Assembly: GCF_014356525.2 (NCBI RefSeq)
Contig: NC_052516.1
Coordinates: 24,754,070-24,818,069 of the forward strand
Direction: 5' to 3'
Source: Nilaparvata lugens
Lineage: Eukaryota > Arthropoda > Insecta > Hemiptera > Delphacidae
Length of the DNA: 64,000 nucleotides
Below the pieces are notes generated by a model. The model was not told the origin of the DNA. It saw only the letters and a program-made list of their open reading frames with translations, and did not search any database. Positions 22,868 to 34,321 of this stretch are shown piece after piece (within the stretch, counting starts at the first letter, position 1; each line of letters starts with the position of its first letter). Made by a program: the position numbers and the translations under genes.

Positions 22868-22969
22868 AAGGTGCGTACAGATTTATACGCGCCGCGAACA
22901 TGATCAATTCACTTTTAATCAGCTGATTATATCTGTATTTTTACAGAAACGGTAATATACAGCTGATAT
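22868..22969 (+). mobile_element. MITE H1, left half
   Basis: Begins aggtgcgtacagatttatac like the ends of the complete copy at 40263-40429, and is cut where the repeat-P copy starts. Confidence 0.6.
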
Positions 22970-23801
22970 AAAAATCTGGTGTGACGCACTCACACAACTT
23001 TCCTTGCTGTTATGAAAATTGATCACCTGACACTACGGTAGTGTTTCCGCGCATCTCAAGTCTACTATTCAAAGATTAGAGCCAGCTGGTGACAGGGTAA
23101 TAACGCTGGAGACACAGGAGGTCTGCTATCTCTTCATAGTGAATCGTTTAAAAAAATCAACAGTTGCCAATAGTTTACAATCGGATAATCACATTTTCTC
23201 GATTTTCGAGTTTGTTTTTAATTCTAGGTGAAAATGTTAATGTACATTAATTGTAGAGATTCTCATGCTCAATCTATTCCACTCGAAATTTTTTGTCTCA
23301 ATTGTATCTGAAGCTTGATAATATTAAGAATCTAAAATCAAACTTTGCATAGATGGGGCGGAACTCCTGAAATTTTTACAGATATGGTACTTGTGGCAGT
23401 TGATAGAGCTTATCGATGACTATTTCAGGTATAACTTTAATCGAAATCGTTGGAGCCGTTTACGAGAAAATCGCGAAAAACACTGTTTTTGACAACATTT
23501 TCGCCATTTTAGCCGCCATCTTGAATCGCATTTGATCGAAATTGTTTGTGTCGGATCCTTATATTGTAAGGACCTCACGTTCCAAATTCAAATCATTCCG
23601 TTTATTGGGAGATGAGATATCGTGTACAAAGACGCACATACACTCATACACACACACACATACAGACCAATACCAAAAAAAAAACACTTTTTTGGACTCA
23701 GGGGAACTTGAAACGTATAGAAATTTGGAAATTGGGGTAGTTTAGTTTTTTTCGGAAAGCAATACTTTCCTTACCTATGGTAATAGGGCAAGGAAAGTAA
23801 A
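22970..23801 (-). mobile_element. Repeat P, copy 2 (reverse)
   Basis: Reverse orientation. It starts aaaaatctggtgtgacgcac and ends ggcaaggaaagtaaaa. Its GT tract, read as CA at about 23645-23665, is short. Otherwise the same order as copy 1. Confidence 0.7.
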
Positions 23802-24085
23802 AATTCGTCACATATATTAAATTACTGAAGCTAACGGTATGAAAACGGTTTTAATCAATTTCTCAGTTCATTTTTTTACATTAGGTACGCTGAATTTAAC
23901 ATCTTAATTAACAGCCATCAAATACCCATAGTGCAGGGGAACTGAAATTCAGACGAAATCTTTCACTCTATAACTTGGTAACCAAGCATTTTCGGACCTA
24001 TGTTAATTGTAACTTTTTTTCTTCTTTTGATATGTGGAGTCTCCTCCTGGATTATGGACCCTTTTTCCAGGACACCCTGTATAGT
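23802..24085 (+). repeat. Repeat T, copy 1
   Basis: Shares attcgtcacata, ggtatgaaaacggtttt, gaaattcagacgaaatct and ccaagcattttcggaccta with 51808-52100. It ends in ccaggacaccctgtata, a wording common at ends of insect repeats. Class unknown. Confidence 0.65.
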
Positions 24086-24124
24086 GAAGATACCGTTTAA
24101 TCAGAGAGTATAGAATGTAATCTA

Positions 24125-24355
24125 TCTATAATATGATGAAGGAAAGAACTGGCTTATACACGTATGGGCTAGGAAATTCACGAATGATGCATTATCACGT
24201 ATGAACTATTGGACTGACCAACTTCAAATTTTGCATATAATATTATTCTTTCAACCGAGGATGGTTATTGGCCTATTTTCAATTCTTCAAGATATCAGTA
24301 GGTCAAGATTCCAGTTTGTCAAGTTTCTAATTAGTCCCTTGCGGTGCACGAGAAG
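24125..24355 (+). mobile_element. Helitron-like U element, copy 1
   Basis: After an A it starts TCTATAATATGATGAAGG and ends in a cttgcggtgcacg / cgtgctccgcaa arm pair with the next copy. It is similar to the complete 227-bp copy at 53770-53996. Confidence 0.55.
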
Positions 24356-24576
24356 GTAACCCGTGCTCCGCAATGATCTGATTGGAAACTTGACCTTCTG
24401 AAATCATTAATAATTTTAAATAGGCCATTTAACCATTCTCAGTAAATTGAGAATCTACATGAAATATGTCAAGTTAATCAGTTCAGTAGTTTAGACATGA
24501 TGATGCGTCATTCGTGAATTTACTACCCTTTACTTGTATAAGCCAGTTCATCCCATCAATACTATTATAAATGATG
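24356..24576 (-). mobile_element. Helitron-like U element, copy 2 (reverse)
   Basis: Reverse complement of the U pattern, sharing gtcaagttaatcag, cgtcattcgtgaattt and ataagccagttc. It is tail to tail with the previous copy through a hairpin at 24339-24373. Confidence 0.5.
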
Positions 24577-24629
24577 GATAGATAGAGAGAAAGATAGCAA
24601 AGTATAGCAAACTGGAAGCATAACGAGTT

Positions 24630-24836
24630 GAAAACTTGACAAACTAAAAACTTGACGTAATGGAATTTCGAAGGATTGGAAATAGGCCCATAACCATGAT
24701 CGGTGAATTGAGAATATTTATGCAATATTTCAAGTTAATCAGCTCAGTAGTTCAGGCATGATAATGCGTCATTTGTGAATTTCTTATCCCGTACGTGTAT
24801 AAGTATGAAGCCAGTTCTTTCCTTCATAATATTTCA
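24630..24836 (-). mobile_element. Helitron-like U element, copy 3 (reverse)
   Basis: Same orientation and words as copy 2 (gtcaagttaatcagctcag, gaatttcttatcccgtacg, agccagttctttcc). It abuts the reverse SINE. Confidence 0.5.
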
Positions 24837-24852
24837 AATATACAACTATTAC

Positions 24853-25068
24853 TAACGAAAATCCTGAATAAATGCTGTAAATCACCCCGAAGACTCCTGC
24901 TACTGCAGACATTGACAACAGGGTTAACAGCTAGATGGAAATTCGATGAGAACCACCATCCAAAAATTAGTTGCCAGCCCGGGAATCGAACCCGGTACCT
25001 CCCAATTGCCATTCAGGAATGCTTACCCTCACACCAAACTGACAATCTCTGGATAGCAGCGCTCATTC
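24853..25068 (-). mobile_element. tRNA-derived SINE, copy 2 (reverse)
   Basis: Reverse-strand copy of the SINE at 22572. Box B reads ggaatcgaacc at 24982-24992, and box A lies near 25024-25034 with one change. The tail text is shared with the other copies. Confidence 0.8.
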
Positions 25069-25408
25069 TATAGATAGATTGAATTTTACACTATCTGAAT
25101 CACACGGTATCTTGCCATTACTCTCCTATTTACTCTCACAACTCCTCTCTTTTCAACAATGGCATTCAAGAGAAGGAAACAATGATGATACAAGGCATAC
25201 AAGAGAAAGAGAGAGAAGAGAGAATACAAGTTTAGTTCTTTTGATAATTAGGTGCAGTATTTAACGGTATCTTTACTCTAAGATATTTTACTCTCCTATT
25301 CTCTCTCACAACTCATCTCAAATTAACATAGGAATATAAGAGAGAGGAAGATTGATGATACGAGCTATACAAGGCATACAAAATAAAGAGAGAGGGAGCG
25401 ATTGATTG

Positions 25409-25540
25409 ATTGATTGGGGTCTGAGGAGACCTATAGCAAACATCAAATTACAAAAATACATTTCAAACTCGAATTAGAGATATAGAGAAGAGAAAAAAAA
25501 TCAAAATATGGATAAAACTACTTCATTTTTTTAGAAAGAT
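25409..25540 (-). mobile_element. Short LINE or SINE 3' end with (GATT)n tail
   Basis: The 4-bp repeat gattgattgattgattg precedes gggtctgaggagacctat. Read on the minus strand this is a 3' end followed by an (AATC)n tail, as in target-primed LINEs. Confidence 0.4.
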
Positions 25541-25845
25541 TGATTGATTGATTGATTGAGTACTTTATTTATGTAGATTACAATATATACTGGCTTATAC
25601 ACTTACATACAATAGCTTACAATACAGCAAAATTATAGATGAAGTTACGTAAATAGACTAAGAAAATAATAATTGAATGTATTGATATGAAAAAGCAATT
25701 TGTAATATAATAACTATAGATAATAATTATAATGTTATGCATCTACATAAATTGGCGGAGCTTTGGACATATCAATGTCCATTCTTCGGAAAGAATATTA
25801 AAAATATCCTCCCCACTAACTCTCTACCAAAACGTAAATTTCATT
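25540..25845 (-). mobile_element. LINE 3' end, 5'-truncated, copy 1
   Basis: Nearly the same as 34322-34640: a (GATT)n tail, then gagtactttatttatgtag, down to cctccccactaactctctac. It is the 3' end of the LINE whose ORF is at 34955-37924, or of a close relative. Confidence 0.65.
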
Positions 25846-25879
25846 ATCATATCTCTCTCATATTCATCAGAGAGAGAGA

Positions 25880-26095
25880 GAGATTGATTGATTGATTAAT
25901 TGCCCTTATTAAGGGCGGAGTTAGGACTCCAGTTCCTCTCTGCCGCACAACCCTTTACATTACATACAAATGAATACTATCATAACAACAAATTCAAGAT
26001 TATGATAAATTAGAAAAAATAAATTAGAGATTGATTAATTGCCTTTATTGGGCGGAGTTAGGACTCCTGGTCCTCTCTACCACACAACACACATT
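25880..26095 (-). mobile_element. Two copies of a second LINE-like 3' tail
   Basis: 25880-25970 and 26030-26095 both read gattgattaattgcc, then attgggcggagttaggactc-like text, then tcctctctgccgcacaac. The (GATT)n tail is on the minus strand 3' side. Confidence 0.45.
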
Positions 26096-26480
26096 TGATA
26101 GAGAGAGGGTGAGAGATAGAGAGAGAGACTGATAGTGAGGGAGAGAGTGAGAGAGATTTAGGGAGAGAGGAAGCATAGAGGAAGAGAGTGAGTGAGTGAG
26201 AGAAAGTGGGAAAGAAGTGATGGTACAAGTTCTTCTGATAATTAGCTGCAGTACCCTGTAGGCCTACCCCTGTAGGAATAGACTAAGCTGCTCTGTATTC
26301 CTAGCTCTGTTCAAAGCTCGTTGGACGGTTGTGGAGGTCAGGGAGACCTGACCTGGGGGGTCATGGGGACCCGACATGGGGGATCAGAGAGACCCCACCA
26401 ACTCTCTCAAGAGAAACCGATTTCAGCTGCATTCCCGTCTTCATGTAGCGAGATGCTCTAACTTTTTGTAGGGATGTCTT
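26095..26480. other. GA-repeat stretch and G-rich patch, no gene
   Basis: 26097-26215 is an (AG)n-like tract. 26330-26400 carries G-runs and small palindromes (aggtcagggagacctgacct). Nothing coding. Confidence 0.5.
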
Positions 26481-26752
26481 TATTATCATGTGCAAGATAA
26501 ATATTTGAAGAGTTACCTACTATAGATTAAATGCATAATAAAATATTATATTATAATATAATTGAATGAGAAATTAGCAGCCATATGTCATGACAACGAT
26601 CTTGTTAAATGAATGAATAATGTTGGTAATTGATAATTGGAAAAATAGAACTGTAATAATTAGAGATTGAGAAGAAACTTCAATGCTCAAGAAGGAGACA
26701 GTATAAATACTTTTTGTGTAGTTGAGAAGTTGATATTGTGGAAATTATTCTA

Positions 26753-26801
26753 TTGAATGAAAAAGACTAAGACTTTCTTAGTCTTTTTCATCCAACAGTA
26801 T
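26753..26801. repeat. Short perfect hairpin
   Basis: Arms gaatgaaaaagactaag and cttagtctttttcat with a 4-5 nt loop. A half copy of the same words lies at 55530-55560. Confidence 0.6.
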
Positions 26802-26846
26802 AAATATATTCGATAGGCATCCCCTCTAAATGATAGTGATTGTATA

Positions 26847-27042
26847 GCTGCATTCGCACCAAAGTTATTAACAAAATATTTATTATAAATTTATCCTCAT
26901 AGATTCTATTAGATTGAACATAACTTATCATACACATGATGAACATATCTATTTATGTGTTTGTCAAGTTCCGTTCAATCTAATAGAATCTATAAGGATT
27001 GAGTTATTAACATTTTGTTAATGACTTTGGTGTAAAGCCATC
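26847..27042. repeat. Foldback element FB2
   Basis: Arms of about 90 bp around a short spacer. Outer words cgcaccaaagttattaacaa and ttgttaatgactttggtgta face each other, and the inner arms tagattctattagattgaac and its complement match almost perfectly. Confidence 0.75.
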
Positions 27043-27155
27043 TTCAGTCACTCTTCCGAAATCCATCACAAAACATGACTATCATTGCAGATTATAAACA
27101 AATTTATCAATTATCATCATAGAATTCGAGTTATTATATAATTCCTTAACTATCC

Positions 27156-27540
27156 TTGACCCTTGGTGTGACTCGATCAATCAGTCTTCCTCCTCAACTC
27201 CTCCTCTTCTCCTTCTTCATCATCAACTTGCCATTATCATCTACGTCTTTTTTTGTCTTTCTTCTCTATCTTCTTCTTCTTCTCCTCCTTCTCGTCCTCC
27301 TTCTTCGTCTCCTTTTTCCTTTTCACCTTCATCTCCTTCAACCTCTCCTACTCTTCCTCCTCCTCTTCCCCCTCATGCAATTCGTCCTTCTCCTTCACCC
27401 CCACTTCATCATCTTCTTCCATCATCTCCTGCTCATCATCCTCCTCCTACTCCTTCATCTCCTCCTTATCACACCACCTCATTATCCTCCCCAAACTCAT
27501 CCACCTTATCATCTTTCCCTTTGACTTTCTCTTCCATTCC
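27156..27540 (-). repeat. Pyrimidine-rich CTT/CTC microsatellite
   Basis: Plus strand almost only C and T with repeated ctcctt and cttctt. The overlapping open frames are composition artefacts. Confidence 0.85.
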
Positions 27541-27778
27541 ATTTTCCTTCTCTTTTATCAATGCTTCACAGCCCTTGCAAACCCTTTCACTCTTACACAG
27601 TCTCGTTTGCAATGACAAATCAGTGTGAGTTGCGTCACAAGCAGCTATGTGAAGTATTGTGACTAAACGTGTCTGATCATGTCTTGTGTTGACTAACTGG
27701 TGTGCGCCTAGCCTTAGCTCCGCTATTAATAAAAGCAATTCTACTACTGTGTCATCATATGGCTTCGCCCTTAGCTCC

Positions 27779-27878
27779 NNNNNNNNNNNNNNNNNNNNNN
27801 NNNNNNNNNNNNNNNNNNNNNNNNNNNNNNNNNNNNNNNNNNNNNNNNNNNNNNNNNNNNNNNNNNNNNNNNNNNNNN
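27779..27878. other. Assembly gap of 100 N
   Basis: Exactly 100 unknown bases between two AT/CT-rich ends. It is a scaffold join of unknown true size. Any frame crossing it is meaningless. Confidence 0.99.
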
Positions 27879-27898
27879 CATCTTCTCTCCTTCTATCT

Positions 27899-27961
27899 AT
27901 ACTAAATGTAATTGAGCATGACTAAATGTAATTAGCCATGACTATATTAACTAAGCATGAC
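27899..27961 (+). repeat. 20-bp tandem repeat
   Basis: About three units of actaaatgtaattgagcatg with substitutions, next to the gap. Confidence 0.6.
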
Positions 27962-28135
27962 AAGAGAGAGAGAGTATCATCTTCCTCTCCTTCTTCCTCC
28001 TTCTTCTTCCTCTTCTTCTCCTCTTCTTCTTCTTCTTCTTTCTTCTTCTCCTTCTTCTTCCTCTTCTTCTTCTCCTTCTTCTTCTCGCTCCTTCTTCTTC
28101 CTCTTCTTCTAGAGAGAGAGAGAGAGAGGTTCTTC
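27962..28135 (+). repeat. CT-rich microsatellite
   Basis: Alternating cttctt and ctcctt words with gagaga blocks at both edges. Confidence 0.85.
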
Positions 28136-28136
28136 T

Positions 28137-28213
28137 AGGGGCGGGGAGGTGCGGCAGGAGCGGGGGAGGTGCGGGGAAGGTAGGATGGTGCGGGGGGAGG
28201 GGGGAGGGGGTAA
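28137..28213 (+). repeat. G-rich tract with G-quadruplex potential
   Basis: Dense G-runs (ggggcgggg, gcgggggag, ggggggagggg) with short spacers, on the plus strand. It meets the G3+N1-7 four-run rule several times. Confidence 0.75.
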
Positions 28214-28930
28214 AGTCGCAAAAAACGCTCCAAACCTCAAACTGACACTACTAATATATCCAAAATTTATAAATGTTTGTTTTATTCTGATTTGTATATA
28301 TACTGATGATTTAGTATATAAATTGAAATGGACATAACCTATATAATATTTGGACAATTTAATACAAAATTACGAAATTGAAGAAGTTTTGGACAATAGC
28401 AATAACATTTTTTACTTTCCGACTACTGTATTGTTTACTCTATCCAATAAATGAATAACACTCTCAAGTAAAGTCAGAGATAAAATATAAATTTACATTT
28501 TATACTCATATCTCCTCTCTGCTACAATCTACCTCAATATTCCACTCCTAAGAAAATTCGAGCTGATAGCTTTCCATGCATATTTAATAATAATTATCAC
28601 AAGCTGAATAATATATTATATTATTATCAAAATACTCATCTATCAATCTTTCCTCACAATAGAGGAGTGACCCACTTTTAACTTAATGAACAGTTCACAG
28701 TTTTATTGTGAAAATACTTGATTACATGCAGTTTTTCTCGTCGGAAATTATGAACTCATTACAAATTAATTGGATTTTCATTGAGGTTATGTTGGTTCAA
28801 TATCGAAATGAAAAACCAAGCGCTGCTTTGCCCTGAATAAGTAAGTAATTTATTATCTTTGATGCCAATGCAAATTTAGTCGCTTTTCTAAATTTATGGG
28901 ATTGGGAAACGCTCCACAACTAGCTTCAAT
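28214..28930. other. AT-rich spacer without recognised gene
   Basis: No open frame of note and no repeat shared within the window. Confidence 0.5.
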
Positions 28931-28939
28931 GCTCATAGT

Positions 28940-29218
28940 TTGTAGTGTAAGAAGAAGAAGAGAAAGAAAAGATAAAGAAAAAGAACAAGAAAGAAAAAAG
29001 AAAAGAAAAGGAAAAGAAAAAGAAAAAGAAAAGGAAAAAAAAAGAAAAAGAAAAGAAAAAGAAAAAGAAAAAGAAAAGAAAAAGAAAAAGACAAAAGAAA
29101 AAGAAAAAGAAAAGAAAAAGAAGAAGAAAGAAAAAAGAAAAAGAAAAGAAAAAGAAAAAAAAAAGAAAAAGAAAAAGAAAAAGAAAAAGAAAAAGAAAAA
29201 GAAAAAGAAAAAGAAAAA
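28940..29218 (+). repeat. (AAAAAG)n purine microsatellite
   Basis: About 280 bp of aaaaag/aaaagaa units. The long Lys/Phe-rich open frames are artefacts. It runs directly into repeat P copy 3. Confidence 0.9.
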
Positions 29219-29834
29219 ATCTGGTGTATCGCACTCACACAACTTTCTTTGCCGTTATGAAAAAGCATCACCTGATGCTAGTGTTCACGCGCATCCCAAG
29301 TCTACTATTTAAAGATCTAAGCCAGCTGGTGACAGGACATAGTGAATCATTAAATAGAATCAACAGTTGCCAACAGTTTGCAATTATTTAATATTCTTAT
29401 TTTCTTGAGCTTCGAGCTTATTTTCAATTTTAGGTGAAAATGTTACATTAATTGTAAATATTTTTATGCTCAATCTTTTCACTTGGAATTGTTTGTTTAA
29501 ATTGTATTTGAAGCCTGATGATTGGGAATTTAAAACCAAACTTTGCATAGATGGGGTGGAGCTCCTGGAATTTTTACAGATATGGGACTTGTCGCACTCT
29601 TTTAGGTATAAATTTGATCAAAATCGTTGGAGCCCTTTCTGTGAATATCGCGAAAAACCCTGTTTTTGACAACATTTTCGCCATTTTAGCCGCCATCTTG
29701 AATTGCATTCGATCGAAACTGTTCGTGTCGGATCCTTATACTGTAAGGACCTTAAGTTCCAAATTTAAAGTCATTCCGTTAATTGGGAGATGAGATATCG
29801 TGTACACAGTCGCACATACACTTATACACACACA

Positions 29835-29891
<57 letters not shown>

Positions 29892-30028
29892 CAACACACA
29901 CACACACACACCACTTTTTTGGACTCAAGGGACCTTGATACGTAAAGAAATTTGGAAATTGGGGTACCTTATTTTTTTTCGGAAAGCAATACTTTCCTTA
30001 CCCATGGTAATAGGGCAAGGAAAGTGAA
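29215..30028 (-). mobile_element. Repeat P, copy 3 (reverse)
   Basis: Same order as the other copies. The CA/GT tract (29824-29913) is expanded to about 90 bp and slightly interrupted. It ends ggcaaggaaagtgaaaa. Confidence 0.7.
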
Positions 30029-30174
30029 AAAAGAAAAAGAAGAAGAATGTAGTTCAAGATAAAATTTATATCAATCAATATTATAAAATTAATGTAAGTA
30101 TTTCTAGGTACAATGAGTGATGAACCAAATTTCCTGTGATGTCGTGAAGATCATGATATGGTGGGTATCAACTT

Positions 30175-30256
30175 GTTATTGTCAAAGTCACTGATTCATC
30201 AAAACAATCTGAGACTCTAGTTTCGGTTGTTACATCATTATCAAAGTTTTCTGTAG
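30175..30256. repeat. Repeat V, copy 3
   Basis: The words caaaacaatctgagactcta and tttcggttgttacatcatta resemble the copies at 38-130 and 13240. Confidence 0.4.
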
Positions 30257-30659
30257 ATGAATAATGGTTTAACAAGCAGGACATTTTTGAATGATTATGA
30301 AAAACAAGGGCTACGTTTTGAGGACTACAAGAGCTCTCTTAGTAATTGAGATGATATAATAGTTAAAAAAAAACTATAAAAATAGATTTCAAAAACTATA
30401 ATTCCCCTTTCTTGGGGAATCACCTTCTTCTTCTTCTACTAGAAGAATTTTCGCAATTCACCTGTGAATATGAATCCTGAAGTACATAGTGTTTTCGGCT
30501 TCATCATTTGAAAAGTTAATTGTTTTTCTTTCAAATAAAAGGTGTTTTCTAAAAGAATGATACTGCATTCATCCTATTTCTACTGCCGAAAAAAGTATCT
30601 TAATTTGTATTAATAATCAAGTATACAAATAATCACACCAAAATTAGACATTATAATAC

Positions 30660-31250
30660 GGTAATAAAGCCATCAATGCTATATGCCAGTGAGACCCTAA
30701 ATCTCAACAGGAAAGCTGATCTAGAAAATTTGAAGGAAGAAGAAAGGAAAATAATTAGAAAAATTCTAGGTCCGAGATTAACTGAGAATGGTTATAGATT
30801 ACAGAAAAAAAGCACAGTTGAGCAACATTCAAATATTGTAACAGACATGAGAAAAAGACGTCTAAAATTCTATGGTCATATCATGAGGCTCCTTGACCAT
30901 AGAATCACAAAAAAAAATAGTAAAATATGTAGCTTCGCTTGCCTGTGGAGGAGAATGGATTAGGAATGTTAAGAAAGATCTAGTTTTGGCAGGAATTACT
31001 GATGATGAAATAAAATAGAAATAATTTCAAAACAAAAGTGAACAATGGGAATTATTCCAAAGATAAAAGCACCAAGAGTTGGCACAAGATGGAGTGAAGA
31101 AAGAAAAGCTGCATTTTCTCAGAGAATTATAAGCTCGTGGGCGAACAAGAAAACCAAGAAAAAGTCTAATAAAAATCGATGATCATGATTTCACTCAGCG
31201 TCTTCCACTTCGGCAGCTCCACGACTAATAATAATAATAATAATAATAAT
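30660..31250 (+). pseudogene. LINE reverse transcriptase, decayed C-terminal end
   Basis: The frame from 30676 reads LYASETLNLNRKADLE, KIIRKILGPRL and RRLKFYGHIMRL, the C-terminal 'YGxE(T)WxL ... RxIxGP ... RLxFYGHIxR' pattern of LINE RT proteins. Continuations in other frames (WIRNVKKDLVLAGITDDEI, GTRWSEERKAAFSQR) show frameshifts. It ends in a (TAA)n tail at 31225-31250, as in retrotransposed 3' ends. Truncated and broken. Confidence 0.7.
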
Positions 31251-32065
31251 CAAGTTGGACAAGTCACATTGATTGGGTGTGTGGACGACTCAGCAGGGTG
31301 GTGTTTCTGTTAAGACGACTGAAAAATCTTGTTCCTCATCAGTATTTGAAGATTTCATACTTTGAGTTTTTCTAGAGTGTAATAATGTGTACGGGCTTAT
31401 TCTCTGGGGTGGGGCGGCGAATGTGGGAAGAATTCTATTACTCCAAAAAAGTACTGAGAATAATGACTGGTTCAGACTACTATGCGCATGGTCGTCTTCA
31501 TTTTAAATCACAACATATTATGACAGTGTTCAGTTTGTATGTTATGCTTCTTCTGATAAAAGTAAAAAATAAGTTTCATACTTTGAAGAGTAGATCAGAA
31601 ATGCATTGGCACGACACTAGACACTAGACAGAGTAATTATTTTGATGTTCCCTATGTAAGATTGAGAAAGTTGCAGTGTCAATCTGACGTTCTATCAATA
31701 AGAGCTTTCAATAGATTACCGCTGTGTTCCAGGAATCTGAGTATATCTGTTTTCAAAACAAATGTGAAAAGGATGCTTTTAATAGATGAATACTAGATAA
31801 ATCATAATAGATAAATGCTTTTAATAGAGAACCCACTGTACAGTGTTTGAGAGTTCTTTGATCTCCCTTGTGATATTGTAAATAATTTCTTCCAAGCTGA
31901 CTGATATATATTCATATAATTACGAGAATTGTTATGTTATAATTATTGATTGATGTTTATAGGTATGTTGTAAAATGTATTTTCTTATATTGAGATGTTT
32001 ATATGTGACATGGCCCAATGTACTATTTTAAGTATTTATCGGCTAATAAATATATTTCTATTTCA
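31251..32065 (+). pseudogene. Second LINE RT C-terminal remnant, Jockey/CR1-like
   Basis: Begins SWTSHIDWVCGRLSRVVFLL right after the (TAA)n tail. Frames with one or two shifts contain LILWGGAANVGRI, KKVLRIMTGSDYYAH, HIMTVFSLYVMLLLI and SNYFDVPYVRLRKLQCQS, the C-terminal block of Jockey/CR1-type LINE proteins. A stop is at 31902. The 3' UTR includes ggctaataaatatatttc near 32040. It is the 3' end of a longer element. Confidence 0.7.
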
Positions 32066-32379
32066 AGTGGTTTTGACAAAATCAAGTACCCTACTCTTCA
32101 TTCAATAATAAAAACTGTACCAACAAATGAAATATCCATCAACAACATTCTAAACAGTTTATCACTTGGAGAAGTGGGATTATATTCTTATATTTGAATT
32201 AATTGAATGTGTATAATATATTAATAGAGAATTGAATCATAGCACTCGCTCTCTGCACCGCGACCTGAGTAATAAAATAATTATTGAGGAGGTAGTGTTG
32301 ATATATTCAACTGGGTGTTTCAGTGCAGCACGGGTCGAGTGGTCGCTGGTTTACACGGCTTCAGAGCAGAGCAGAGCAG

Positions 32380-33090
32380 AAGCCTAAGTGGTGATGATGT
32401 TATGTTGATGAGGCACTAGACAAAGAGAAGTGGCCAACAGAAGAGAAGAAGAAGAGGTAAACAGGGAGACAAGAAGGAAGAGTGAGCAACGAAGATGGTG
32501 GAATGGAGGAGGAAAAAGAGAAGGAAGAGGTGGTGGTGGAGGAGTCTGACGAACTGATAAGGGAGGAGGTGATGTGATAGAGATAGCCGAGTAGGTATAA
32601 TAGAAAAAGAGATGGGAGAAAAAGGAGGAGGAGAAGAGGGCAAATGAGAAATGAAGGTGGAGGAGGAGAAAAGGGGAGGAGAAGGAGAAGAAGAAGGGGA
32701 AGGAGAAGAAGTGTCGGAAAATGAGAAGTAATAAGGAGGAATATGAGAAAAGGGGAAGTAGCTGAAGAAGGAAAAGGAGAAGAAATAGGGGAATGAGCAT
32801 GTGATGAAGAAGAATGAGAAGGAGAAGAAGGAGATTTAGGAGGAGAAGGAGTAGAAGAAGGAAAATAGGAGGAAATAGTAGAAGGGAAAGAAGAAATGGG
32901 AGGAGGAATTGAATAAGAAATAGGAGAAGATGATGAATAAGCAGGTGATAGTGAAGAATGAGGGGGGGGGAAATGAGAAGAAGGAAAAGGATGAGAATTA
33001 GAAGGAGAAGGAGGAGAAGAAGAAGAAGAAGAAGAAGAAGAAGAAGAGGAAGGAGGAGAAGAAGAAGAAGAAAAAAGAGAAGAAGAAGCA
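32380..33090 (+). repeat. Purine-rich GA microsatellite region
   Basis: About 700 bp of gaggag/aagaag words with a pure AAG tract at 33010-33050. The minus-strand 138-codon frame is compositional. Confidence 0.85.
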
Positions 33091-33493
33091 GGGTGGGTTT
33101 GTGACAGGGTCCAAGGCTGTTGTGGGTTTAGAGATGCGCGACCCTCAACCGTAGAAAAGGGTGAAGTGGCAAACTCAAAAATTCTGAGTACCCCCGAGAT
33201 TACTTGACCCGTTTTTTCTGCCCCAACTTTTCTCCCTCCTGTTTTGTTCTGTGGCTTAGATCTGGTGATATGCTCTCCAAAAACATTGTTATGTTGTATA
33301 ACCCGTAGAATGAGAGAGAAGAGAATGCCTCTCTTGTATATGAATGAGAAAGAGAAATGATAGAAAACAACTGTTCAGATGGATTGGGAATAATAATTGT
33401 TAGGGAAAATTAGGGATATCGAATGGTAATCATCGAAAAAGTTATACATGAGAAGAGGTTTACAATATTGTTCAGGATCTAATTTATAAAGAA
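33091..33493. other. Spacer with no recognised gene
   Basis: Moderately GC at 33090-33250, AT-rich afterwards. No family or open frame of note. Confidence 0.5.
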
Positions 33494-34150
33494 AGCCGTC
33501 AGGCTCGCTTCGCTCGCCATATTCGTCTAGCCAAGGGGCTCCGCCCCTGGACCCCCGACTGGATCGTCCAAGAATGAGATCAGCGGGCTCGCATTTTCCA
33601 TTTGAGCATTTTTATCATATGTTAGGACAATCCAGTCGGGGGTCCAGACTAAACGGATATGGCGAGCGAAGCGAGCCTGACGGCTAGTAATATAATATTC
33701 CCAGGATTGAAGTAGCAGTGCACAATCAATTTTTCCGCGATAAATGCATTTAAATCTTCAACTTGGTGCCAACTTAACAAAGTCAACTCAACTTAATGCC
33801 AACCTGACAAAATTATTAATTTAGTTGCCAGATAACAAATGTTTCGAAGAGGTACTCCATCTAGATTATAGTTCAATGATAGCATGTGATATAGAAATTT
33901 CAATAATTATTATTAAGAGATTGGGAGAAGAAGAATATACATGCTAAAAGACGAACTTTAAACCCTTAAAAACAACCCTTAGAGTTGAAATATCGCCAAA
34001 AGATTTCTTAGTGTGCCTCTAAAGGGCCAACTGAACATACCTAACAAATTTGAACGTTTTTGGTCCGGTAGATTTTCAGTTCTGCGAGTGAGTGAGTGAG
34101 TCAGTTAGTCAGTCAGTGAGTGAGTGAGTGCCATTTCGCTTTTATATCTA
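33494..34150 (-). mobile_element. Helitron-like H element, copy 1
   Basis: Left side is gccgtcaggctcgcttcgct, followed by a near-palindromic block of about 180 bp, then shared text (cgtcaactcaacttaatgcc-like) and a tgagtgagtgag stretch ending gccatttcgcttttatat. Read on the minus strand this is a TCTATATA... start and a ...CTAG end. Both outer ends are degraded here. Confidence 0.6.
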
Positions 34151-34321
34151 TATATATATATATTATAATATATAATTATATATTTTATAACTATATATAA
34201 TATATAATGATAAGTAGTGTCAGCTGAAAAAGTTTCAACACCCAACGCTCTAGGAGAAGACCCCGTGGGAGACCCAGACAGAGAATGTGGTAACCATCTA
34301 AGACTGAAATGGAGAGGCTTG

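Noticed and set aside
27686..27925. Frames crossing the run of N
   Set aside because: The gap has unknown content, so no reading frame can be claimed.
28853..29312. Overlapping Phe- and Lys-rich open frames on both strands
   Set aside because: They follow the (AAAAAG)n tract exactly and have no independent evidence.
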